Assembly: GCA_958510825.1 (NCBI GenBank)
Contig: OY294045.1
Location: 97,772,988 to 97,836,987, forward strand
Reading direction: 5' to 3'
DNA length: 64,000 nucleotides
Source of the DNA: Brachypterus glaber
Lineage: Eukaryota; Arthropoda; Insecta; Coleoptera; Kateretidae
Shown here: piece after piece, positions 39,201-51,200 of the stretch
Layout of the letters: every line of letters begins with the position of its first letter
Position numbering within the stretch: position 1 is the first letter of the stretch
Position numbers and translations under genes: made by a program
Notes under the pieces: generated by a model
Told to the model about the DNA's origin: nothing
Seen by the model: only the letters and a program-made list of their open reading frames with translations
Databases searched by the model: none

Positions 39201-42200
39201 TTTTAGAATTTTACAATATAATAAAGCGAAAAATTTGAATTCAATTAAAAACAAACTATACATTTTATTGATGTTACTTCTGGTGTGCCTCAAGGTTCTC
39301 ACTTAGGTCCCATAATTTTTCTACTTTTTATCAACGATATCATTGCATGTGTTGAAGATTGCGAAATACTTTTGTTTGCCGATGATATGAAGATTTTTAG
39401 AAAAATATCATCCACCATTGATTATTTAATTTTACAATCAAATCTGGATCGTATTTCTAGGTGGTGTGATGAGAACTTTTTAGAGCTTAATATTAGTAAG
39501 TGCAAAGTTATATCTTTTTCTAAAAGGCTAACTTCGTATGAATTTAATTACGTTATTAATAATGATGAGCTTGAGAGAGTTTTCAGTATCATTGACTTGG
39601 GGTGTATTATTTGATAACAAATTAACGTTTGTCCCTCATATAGAAAATATAGTTAATAGAGCCCTTAGAATGTGTGGTTTTGTAATTAGGCAATGCCAAG
39701 ACTTTGCAGATGTACCTGCCATGTTATTACTTTTTAATTCTTTGTCATGGAGTATTCTTGAATATGCAGCAATTATTTGGTCCCCCTCTCAACAATGTTA
39801 TAAAAACTTGATTGAAAAAGTTCAAAAAAAGTTCATCAAATTCTTGCTGTATAAACTTAAAATACCTAATGAAATTAACTATAATCATAAATTAACTTTG
39901 TTGGGAATGGAGTCACTTGAATCTCGCCGAATAAATATTGACAAAATATTTATGTTTAAGTTATTTAATTACTTAATTGATTGTCCGGATATTTTAAAAC
40001 TTTTTTCCTTACGTGTTCCTGGAGTAAGCACGCGTTGTACATCTTTATTGCATGCTCCGTTTACTAGAACTAATTACGGTCACTTTAGTAGTGTACCTAG
40101 ATTGGCCAGAAATATAAATTCTTGTTATATTGACATTTTTTGCACGAGCCTATTTTCTTTTAAAAGACTTCTTAGAACAAACAACTAATTAATTAAGATT
40201 CCTATTTTATTTAGATTATATTCTAACGATACGTTTTATATTTGTTATATTTCTTTTTATTGTACTACTTGGATGTATATCTGTTTGTACTAAATAAATA
40301 AAAATAAAAAAAAATAAAAATAAAATATATGTACGTAATACCTATATTTATCAAAAGTACGTGATACTCTTGATTTTTGAATTGTTCCGCACTATACGGT
40401 ATAGTAAAAGGCGAAAAAAAATTGAATTTAATTAAAAAACAAACAGTAACTTAAATTTTAAGCGAAAGTACAAAATGGCGAAAAATCCGCGAGAAAAAAG
40501 AAATTTTTCCAAAAGAGCAAAAATTCAGAGTAATCCTTAACCGCTGGGGTGTTTTATCGAAGGACCTTTGTGATGTGAAGGGACTTACTTGTATTGTTCT
40601 AGGTGTCTTCTTGTACTTGGGCCCAAGATGATCTTTCCTCGGAGAAATGGCGTAAGCCCTATTTGCAACTCGTTCTACGCGAAATGTTATTTACGGGATG
40701 TATTTTCCATAGCGTGATTCATTACGAATAACTATTGTTATTTTTGTTCTTTGGAAGCGATAATGGCGTGAGTATCGCGCCCCTGACGAATTTAACGTAT
40801 TGTCCGAACCGTGCTGTTTTACTAACTCATTCAAACTACTGAAATATCGCTTTAAGCCAGCTAGTACGTCATGCGCACGAAACCTTATATTTGTCCGCAT
40901 AAGGGACTTATCAAAATCTACTATATACAGGATGAAAACTAAACAATTACCGTCAACTGGGTTTGGACGGTGTGGTTGATTATGGGGTTGAGTGCACAAG
41001 TTGTGGAACACCAACAAAAATTAAAACTTTAAATACGAATGATTTAAAAAAAAAAATGAAATATTGTATATTTTTTCTTTCAGAATTGTTATCAAAATAC
41101 AATACAAGCACAAGTGATTTGAAAATACAACATGCATTACTCAGTACCTTAAAAAACCTGGTTATACCTAAACAGAATAAGGCACAAGTTATTGAAGAAG
41201 GTCTTATTGACATTATTTATCCAATGATACAAATTGAACAGTATTTGGTAATTTTCAAGTTATTGGGAACATTTAGAATGGTCATCGATGGTCAAGGTAA
41301 TACTACAAAGTGTAAATTGTAATTCAGATTTTTAACTTATATTTCAGAAAGTATAAATTAAATTTATTTGTTAATTAATTAATAATTTATACGTATGTAA
41401 TGTAATGAAGTGACCTAGCCATTTAGAAATTAATTTTGTTAAATGTTTAATTTTATGTAAAAATACATTTTTTTTAAATTTCAATTAATTGCTGTTCAAT
41501 ATTTAATACCGAATACATATGTATGTATAATACATAACTGCTACTTTTTTTTTAATTTTGTTGAATAAAATAATACGTTCCGAAATAAAAATTATGATTT
41601 CTGATTTACAAATTACCGTTTCCTAAAATTAATTTACACTCTGAAATTGAATTTACAGATCCAAATTTAAATAAAATAACACATTCTGAAAATTAATTTC
41701 TACTTTCTGAAATACAATTTACACTTTCTGAATTTCAACTTACGCTTTCTGAAATATACATTACAAGTCTGAATTTCAATTTATACTTTCTGAAATATAA
41801 CTTGCAAATCTGAATTACAATTTACACTTTCTGAAATATAATTTAAAAATCTGAATTACAATTTATACTTTCTGAAATTTATTTTTAAATATCTGAATAT
41901 CAAATTACACTGTCTGAAATTAATATCACACGTTCTGATTTACATCTTGAAAAGGTGTAGTCTTAATGTAATACACTGTCCAGTAAAAGAGCTTTCCCAT
42001 TTTTCACCTCCGCCCGTAAAATGGATTTTTTATTATCAGATTCACTTTCAGCAACCATAAAAACCTTAATATACCAATTTTCACTAAAACTACCCTCTGC
42101 CCCTTTAGGGGTAAAGCTAGAATTTTTTTATAATCAGATTCACTTTCAACAACCTCAAAAACCCCAATATAACAATTTTCACGAAAACTACCCCCCACTC

Positions 42201-45200
42201 CTCAGGGGGTGAAATTAGAATGGATTTTAGTGGATTTAGAAAAAATTTATTATCAGATTCACTTTCAGCAACCTTAAAAACCCTAATACACCAGTTTTCA
42301 CGAAAACTACCCCCACCCCTCAGGGGGTGAAATTAGAAAAAAAGTATTATAAGATTCATATTCGTCGACCACAAAAACCCCTATATACCAATTTTGAAGA
42401 AAATATTAATAATATTGAAAAATATTTACCCCCTCACCCCCTCTGGGGTGGAATTAGAAAAGTTTTTTTATCAGATTCAATTTCAGCAATCTCAAAAACC
42501 CATATATAGCAATTTTTCTAAAAAAAAATTATTTTTCCCCATTTGCCCCCCTTGCCGCACCCCAATGTTTACCAAAAACAATCCCGAGCGAGAACTTTTG
42601 GTAACATACCTGTATGCCAAATTTCAAGTCTCTAGCTTAAAGCGTTCTTAAGTTAGCGTGCCCACAAGATCTCCCGGACAGACCGACCGACCGACTGATC
42701 GATATTTTTGTTTTTTGCTCGAAATTGATTTATACCGACATAAAACGTCATAAAACGCAAAAAAACACCAAAAAAAATTTGAAAATTTTTCCACGAATAC
42801 AAGGCTTTGTGAAATTTTGAAAATTTTCAAAATGGGAAATAAGTTCGAGAAATTTAAGAGGTGATTCTACGTTAAAAAATATGATAAAAAGTTGCTATAA
42901 AGCATGGTTTGGAAATGAGCCCTAAGGGAGCTACGACCCTCCTAAGGGTAAATCTAAAAAGGAGTTTTTATTTAATATTTCTGGAACCCTATAAACCAAG
43001 GTAACAAATTTTTACACATGTTTTAGCATTGATAAAGTCCATCATCTCATGTAATTTTTATTTAGTAATTTTAACCAGGGGCGTGCAAAATGGGGGGCCG
43101 ATGTCACTTTTTTGCCCCAAACTTTTTTATCCGTAGAAAAAATGCATCAATAAAAATTTCAATACTGCAGGGTGATTCTACATTAAAAACTGTGAAAAAA
43201 AGCTCATATACATCTAGGTTCGAAAATCAGTTTTAGGGGTACTATGGCCTCTTAAAAAGTAACACTTTTTAAGGGGCCGTAGCTCCCTTAAAAGTGATTT
43301 GTGGATATTTGTGTATGGGAAGTTTTTTTCATAGTTTTTAATGTAGAATCTCTCTGCAGTATTGAAATTTTTAATGTTGCATTTTTTAGTTCCCATTTTG
43401 GATGCTCAGAACGTGAAACTGCATCTTTAATGGCAATTTTCTCGAAAACGATTGACCCTACAGTGTTACATAAAGAGTACCTTTTTTATGTATTTTTAAT
43501 TAAAGAATATTTTATTGAGAAAATGTCAAAAAAATTACGGATAAAAAAGTTTGGGGCAAAAAAGTGACATTGCCCCCCTATTTCGCACGTCCCTGGTTAA
43601 AATTATCAAATAAAAATTACATAAAATAATAGCCTTTATCAATACTAAGGTATATGCAAAAATTCGTTACCATGGTAAATAGGGTTCCAAACCATGCTTT
43701 ATAGGAACATTTTTTCATAATTTTTTCTTAAATTTCTAGAACCTATTTCTGTATATCTAAAATTGAAAACAAAAAAAAATGGCAAACACCAGCTGTGAGG
43801 CTTCGTATTTTAATCTATTTTAATTTTAAGTCGTGTGCTCTTCAATTTACTTGGTTTGGACTTTTTATTTTTTTAAATTATTTGGTTTGGACTTTTGACT
43901 CTTTTAATAAAGGTAATTTTTCCCAGTTTACTTGTATTTTTAATTTATTTTTTTAAGTGTAGCCCCCTGTAACTATTTAAATATTTTAATATTTTTTGGT
44001 TTTTTTTTTCAGTTCTTTTTAATAAAAGTATTTTTTTATTCACTTGTATTCCATAGGGACATTTTTCGGTTAGAAATGTTAAATTAAAAGTGACACTTTT
44101 GTTAAGAGTTTGTTTATTGTTTTACTTTGGGGGGCTGCAGCCCGCCAAAGTACTTCTGTGGTCCCTTAAGCGGCTTTTACAGTTCGGCGATTGACGCAGC
44201 GTTAGCTCGTTGAGTAATCTGATTGGTTCTATTTCCCTATCTCTTCAACCCCACTTTTCTACCGCCAACGGTCGACGCTGAAGTTGAATTTTTTGAACTT
44301 CGGGCGATTTGACGCCGCGTTTTTGAGGTTAGGTTGTATTGTTTTGCAAAGTTATAAAGTTTTATAACGTTGTTGGTTGTTTTTTTCAAACAATGAGCGC
44401 TAGTTTCGTTAAATTTAAAAGTCCCATTACTGGCAATGTATATACCGTGCGTTTAAATCAGTAGGAAATTCAAGAAATGAATACACACCCATTTATAATG
44501 ACATAACCAACAAATACGCCGCCGCCAGCGCAAAACGCTGAACTGTAAACGGAAATAGCGGAGATCGCCGGCGAGAGCTGATAGACAGCTGAGTGGTGGG
44601 GATATGCCGCCAGCGTCAAACGCTGAAGTGTAAAAGCGCCTTTATAGAAAATTGTCAGATGACAGATGACAGAACCAAATTAAAACTAATTTTACTTACC
44701 ATTTTTTGTTAAAAATATGTTTACAAGCGAATAAAAAATAGCGTATGATAGTTCTCCGCATGAAAGAAAGTCTCCGATGAAAGGGGGAGGAATCATTTTT
44801 CTTTCCGTCAAGAGCGTTATAAGGCGTGCGTGCCTACATCTTGCACACACATTCCAAACATATTTCCCATAGCCACAGATCCGTGCGTCAAACTATACAC
44901 GGACGAGAAATACATTTCGGTCTTACACGGCTCACGCCTCGATTCACAATCTCCGCATGCGACCGTGAAACATTATTTCTCGTCCCTGTATCATAATATA
45001 CAATTTTTCCCGAGAAGATGACATTAATTGCACTTTTTCTTCTGTTTCTTTCGATTTTTAACCCCTTATACCTTTTTGTTTTTTTTTTGAGATTTTTAAG
45101 AATTTGATATCATTGATTTAAAAAATTATATATATTTTTTTTTCTGAAAAATTAAGTTAATCGGAGATTTTCTACACTATTTTCCATTTTTTTAACGAGC

Positions 45201-48200
45201 CGTTTGCAGGGAGTTTTCTAAAGTACTAGTGCGCTAAAAACGTGTTATAAAACAAGTGCTTTATACAATTTTTTCTATTTTGCTCTAAAACTTTAAAAAA
45301 CTTACATTTAATTGATGACTGATTTAGGGATGTTTATTTCGGGTTGGCATTACAGTTTTCGCCATGTTTAAAATTCTAAGAAAAAATATTATTTTGATAT
45401 ATTTTATAGTCATGTCTTCTCTTTTTCGCTCCAAGTAACCAAGCCACAATTTTAACACGGTAAAACATAACCTAAACACAAAATTTTGTAGAAAATTAAA
45501 CTTTAAAGCGACATTGACATTTGCACGGAAAAAATCTTTTTTTTCTATTTTGCGACTCTTATAAGCTCATAATCATAAGATCAAACGAGCTTACCTTAGT
45601 AAGTGATGTTCGATCTTGATTATACAGATCCTCATCGAAGTAAATTAGAAGAAAGTGTAGTACCTCCATTCCTGGCGAAAGTCACAAGTTTTAAAGTTCG
45701 CGCGCTCACCCCTCTCCAATCGGTCTCGCTCTGAATCTCCGCAGCACAAACTGCGTTCAGTCCCTTTTAAAGCAATTTGTTGTAACTATATTTAAGGTGG
45801 TTGGGAGGGTTGGGACTCTAATTTACTTCGATGAGGATCTGTATAATCAAGATCGAACATCACTTACTAAGGTAAGCTCGTTTGATCTTATGATTATACT
45901 CACCTCATCTCCGTAAATTAGAAGAAAGTGTAGTTATTTAAAGTTAGTTGCAACAATTCTTTATTAACTTTTATGTACGACACAGTAACTAAAAGTAACT
46001 TAAGAGCTAAACTGTAAAATGCCTTATCAGAAAAAACGCTTACAAGTAACTAAAATATAACTTAACTAAAAGATAACTAAAAGTTGAACTATGAACCAAA
46101 AATTGATTCTGCAAATGCTTTGTCGGAAAATAAAGGTCTATTATAAATAGTAGCAAACATTTTTGAGTCCTTTGTCCAGCCTGCGGCTAGTCTAATGGTA
46201 TCGTAGTTTAATCCTTTTCTGCTAGCTGCAGAAGTAGCAGCATGCCTGGTGCTATACCCCGAAAATTTATTGATGTCAACCCCACTTTTGTCCAAAATAA
46301 ATTTGATCCAACGACCCAAGGTTTGGGACGAAGCCCTATGAAAAGGCTTTTTTATTGTAAGAAAAAGAGAGTTTGTAGATTCCCTTAAATCCTTTGTTCT
46401 GTTCAAATAATCTGTAAGACAAGAAGCTACGCAAATATTTGGATCATCTTTACAGTAAGGCAAACGTAAAAGGGGTTGAGGTTTGTTCCTAGCTGAAGTT
46501 TTTATTCTATTTGGTATTGTTATATCAAAACCTCTTTCTGATTTATAAATGTTTGGAATTTCAATTAATGCTAAGGTCTGCAACCGATGACCTGTCGCTA
46601 AGGCCACTAGAGATACTAATTTGTATGTAAGGAACCCTAAATCTATTTCCGAATTTTTAAATTTTCTTAAGTAATTTAAAACAAGGGCTGGATCCCAACA
46701 ATTTTCATACTTAGGCTTGCTTGGCCTTAAAGAATATACACCTCTAAAAAATTTTTGAACGCGAAAATCTTGGGATAAGCCTGGGCCGGCTATTTGCGCT
46801 ATAGCGGACCTGTACGTGTTAAGGGAGCTGTATGAGGTTCCTTTATTAAAATGCATAGTTAAGAACTCTAAGAGGTCTATTACTGACACAGAATAAGGAT
46901 TAATATCTCTAGTGGAACAGAATTCCCACCAAAGTTTCAAACCAGAGTTGTATTGCTTTGATGTTGATTCCGTTATGGAAGCCATACAAATATCTAAGCT
47001 ATCATCTGGTACTTCCCTTAGCTGCAGAGCCTTCCGGATAGTAGACCTGCCATCAACGAAAGGTCTGCTGCCATTGGATGTGGAAACCTACCGAAAGAGA
47101 GTAATTTGGGATTAGGTTTAAATATTATGGGTTTCCCCATTAATAAAGAAATAAAAACGGGGTACCATGGTTGGGTGGGCCAAACAGGGACAACCATGAT
47201 ACCATTGGCTTTGTCATGTATGATTTTTTCTAGCGCTTTTAAAATTATGGAAAACGGGGGAAAGGCGTAAAAAAAGCAATTTTCCCAGCCGATAGTAAAA
47301 GCATCCACTGCCATGGCATCGGGATCCCTAAGCCATGATACAAAGTTACTACATTTTTTGTTAATTCGAGTAGCGAAAAGGTCAATATCTGGTGTTCCAA
47401 ATTTGGTTATAATTTCTTTGAAAGCAAAATCCGCAAGACTCCACTCGGTTTCTATATTTAATTGACGTGAGGCCAGATCTGCTTCCACATTGTCTTCCGA
47501 CCTAATATAAGAAGCAAATACGAAAATATTTCTAGCCTCACACCATTGCCAAATTTTACGAGCCAGATTGTTAAGCTTTGGGAATCTAACACTACCCATG
47601 CGGTTTACATAAGACATCGCGGTTGTGTTCTCAACTCTACATAATACTGCACAGCTTGACAAATTTCGAGCAAAACACTTAAGGCCAAAGTAAACTGCCA
47701 GCAATTCTAAATAATTAATGTGGTGGTCCTTCTCTTTGTCTGACCAAAGGCCACGGGTACTAACCCCGTCGCAATGGATACCCCACCCAGTACTGGAAGA
47801 ATCACTAAAAATTTCTTTAACATATTTTATTGGTGCAATAGTATCTTTACTATGTGGTAAATTTTTAATCCACCACTGAATATCCGGTATAAGAGTCTTG
47901 GGGATTTCCATAATACCACTGTACTGCCCCCCATTCTCCCTGAGTGCTAAATATTTTACTCGTTCAAATAATTTAGTATATAAAACCCCATACCTTATAG
48001 CTTTGCACGTAGAAACTAATTTCCCCGTTAATTTGGCAAAGTCTCGAATTTTACATTGCTTACGCTTCATAAATTTTTGCAGTGATTCAATTAATTTTGT
48101 ACGTTTTTTAATAGGAAGAGATATTGTCATGTCCAAAGAATTATACTCAAAACCCAAATATACACAAATGTTTTTTGGGGTCAATGAACTTTTCTTACAG

Positions 48201-51200
48201 TTTATAATAAAACCCAATTTTTCTAAAATTTTAACGGTTTCGGAAACATTTTTTAAACAATCTTCATAAGAGTTACCAATTAAAAGAAAATCGTCTAGAT
48301 ATATTACAGAAAGGTACCCCTTTCCCCTTAAAAAGGAAACAACTGGTTTCATAAGCTTTGTAAATAATAATGGTGCGCAGCTAAGCCCAAAACAAAGGCA
48401 ATTGAATTCATATAATTCCCCATTAAACTTAAAACGTAAATATTTTTTATCAAGTTCATTAATAGGTACTAAAAAATATGCGTCCTGTAAATCTAGCTTA
48501 GCCATAAAACAACCTTTAGTCAATATACGACAAACAACTTTAGAATCTTCTAATTTAAAATGAAAAGTTTTAATATATTTATTAAGAGGCTTAAGGTTAA
48601 TAATTAGCCTTGAGGTACCATCTGGCTTGGGGACAGTAAAAATTTTTGAAATAAATTGGTCCTTACATGGTCTGACTTTAGATATTGCTCCCTTAAGCAA
48701 AAGTTCATTAACAGCGACATCAACTGTTCGCCTTTCAGATAAGGACCAATTTTGTTCCTTTGGTACAAGCCTCTGAAAAGGTTTTTTAACAAAGGGTATT
48801 TTAAAACCCTTTAACCAGGAAAAAACACAGTTATCATTTGTTATTTCCTTCCAGTATTCTGCAAATTCTTTTAAACGTCCAGCAATTTTAAATACCTTTA
48901 ATAACGACGATCTTTCGGGTGATCCCTGCTCCTGACTTTTTCCTGAGGCTTCCTTCGCTGAGTGTACGAGTGGTTCTGATTGCGAATGGGAGCTTGTCGG
49001 TATCGTCCACTCTGTCTTGCTCCCTGAGGTTTGAGTGGACTCTTCCAGTTTAAAGACTTTGCTGAGGTTGACTTTTTGGGCATGGGCTTTGATGTTTGTA
49101 ATTGCTTCGATGATATCTGAAGATCCTTTGCAATCTTTAACTTCTCTTCTAAATCTTCACCAAATAACCATTTATCAATACTAGCACCTGTTAAAGTTTC
49201 CTTCCAATCTTTGTTTAAATTCATGCAAATAAGTTCCCTTCTAGAGACACTTTCACAGTGTAAAATGTCTGAAAGCAATCGACCAGCATCACTTAATGAC
49301 CCAATGTAGTCTCTGTTTCCTCCCCCCTCCTCGTTTAACAGACTAGATACCACTTTTCCTATAGCTGATAAGCTAGCCCCAATTTGTGTCTGCAAAATTG
49401 CAAGTCTATTATCCCTTTTTAAAACTGATTCTACGGTGATGGCCTGTTTGACCACAGCGTTTAGCCCTGGGGGCCCTAATTCAGTTGCATTTTCTGGGGG
49501 AGGGTATTTATTAATAAGCTCCTTTCTTTTTCTTGATGAAGACCATTTCTAACAATATTTTGCCACCTTGAAGTGACATCTTGTTGTATTGGTGGACCAG
49601 AAATTTTCTCAACACAAATCTCGTCACCCAATATGGTAAGTACTTCCTCGTTCAATGAGGGAGGGTTGTTTTCCTTATTTACCTCTGCTTGCAGCACAGG
49701 AGGGTCATGAACCTGCTCCCCCTCCTCCTGTACCTCGTCCTCTATAACAAAAAAAACCCTAATATTTAATCACAAAATATAACCTAAAACATATATTTGC
49801 ACCCTCGAATAAACTTCTTTTAAAGAGAGTATACATTCGAAGGTGGAGCAGTGCTGAGAAAAAATATCAGTGTGTAAGATTATTTGACAAACAGTTATAT
49901 GTTTAGACAAATACTACAAACAGTAATAAATTTAGACAGTTATCACAAACAGTCTTTTTTATACTGTTATCACAAACAGTAATACGTTTAGACCGTTATC
50001 ACAAACAGTCGTTTCTGTACTGTTATCACAAACAGTAATACATTTGGACTGTTATCACAAACAGTCGTTTTCATACTGTTATCACAAACAGTAATACGTC
50101 TAAACCGTTATCACAAACAGTCGATTTCATAACTGTTATCACAAACAGTCGATTTCATACTGTTATCACAAACAGTCGATTTCATAACTGTTATCACAAA
50201 CAGTCGAGTCAAAATATTATTATCTCCAACCATATGGAGCAACAAGCAAATGGACCTGTTAACACTAAATATTTGTACGTATTTTATTCATAAATTATGA
50301 ATATAAGATACTGCGATAAATACCTTCAGAATCTGAAGACTGGGAATCGCCGGTTGAACCAAAGCTTGAAGAACTCTCTGCATAGCGTCTTCTCTTTTGT
50401 TTGTGCTCCAAATCGTCCATTCTGCGTTCCAATCTTTTCAGGACCTTGTAAACCATCTTTTGATTTGACGGAGAGTGGCTTCTAATTCTCTTCTTAACGT
50501 TTTTCGGCATTTTTCTTCAAACACGTGTACGACGCAACGCGAGAAAACAGTAACACAACGTGACTCCCGGCACAAGAATAAAGACTGAACGCAGTTTGTG
50601 CTGCGGAGATTCAGAGCGAGACCGATTGGAGAGGGGTGAGCGCGCGAACTTTAAAACTTGTGACTTTCGCCAGGAATGGAGGTACTACACTTTCTTCTAA
50701 TTTACGGAGATGAGGTGAGTATAATTACACGCATTTTGCGTGTTCTTATGGGCCCATAAGAGGGATGTACTTTTTCTTCTTTTGGGTTGGCAACATACAA
50801 AAGCCTATCTCTTGACGTTTTGCGTGCAAATGTCAATGTCGATTTAAAGTTTAATTTTTTACAAAATTTTGGGTTTGGGTATTTTTTACCGTGTTAAAAT
50901 TGTGGAGTGGTTAATTGCAGTGAAAAAATAAGAGATGACTGTAAAATATATCAAAATATCATTTGTTCTTAGAATTTTAAACATAGTATTAACTGTAATG
51001 CCAACCCAAAACAAAAATCCCTAAATCAGTCATCAATTTAAATGTAAGGTTTTTAAATTTTGAAGCAAAATAGAAAAAATTGTATAACGCACTCGTTTCA
51101 TAACACGTTTTTAGAGCACTAGTACTTTAGAAAACTCGCCGCAAGCGGCTCGTTTTCTAAACTTGTACTCATATTTTATGAAACTAGTACTTTAATATAC

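Larger units (their letters stand above)
45574..50725 (-). mobile_element. DIRS-like tyrosine-recombinase retrotransposon, 5.15 kb
   Basis: Minus-strand order: gag-like ORF, reverse transcriptase-RNase H, tyrosine recombinase; no protease or integrase, as in DIRS. Inverted terminal repeats are 45618-45761 and 50584-50725; the left end carries 44 extra bases. The internal complementary region 45819-45935 is complementary to the left end (45819-45892) and then the right end (45892-45935), joined as GATCTTATG-ATTATAC. This fixes the termini as CATAAGATC..GTATAAT. No target duplication is seen. No methyltransferase domain was found. Gag is frameshifted and two catalytic positions look changed, so this copy is probably inactive. 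Confidence 0.92.

Noticed and set aside
44830..45021. 63-codon frame starting MPTSCTHIPNIFP
   Set aside because: No family recognised, no splice or promoter context; probably chance in a slightly GC-richer intron segment.
48604..48792. Separate 62-codon minus-strand gene upstream of the DIRS RT
   Set aside because: Out-of-frame shadow; the RT frame itself is open through this region and matches the DIRS RT N-terminus.
49930..50215. CRISPR-like array of regularly spaced repeats
   Set aside because: Eukaryotic context, spacers are short and nearly identical, no cas genes; it is a tandem array within a DIRS element.
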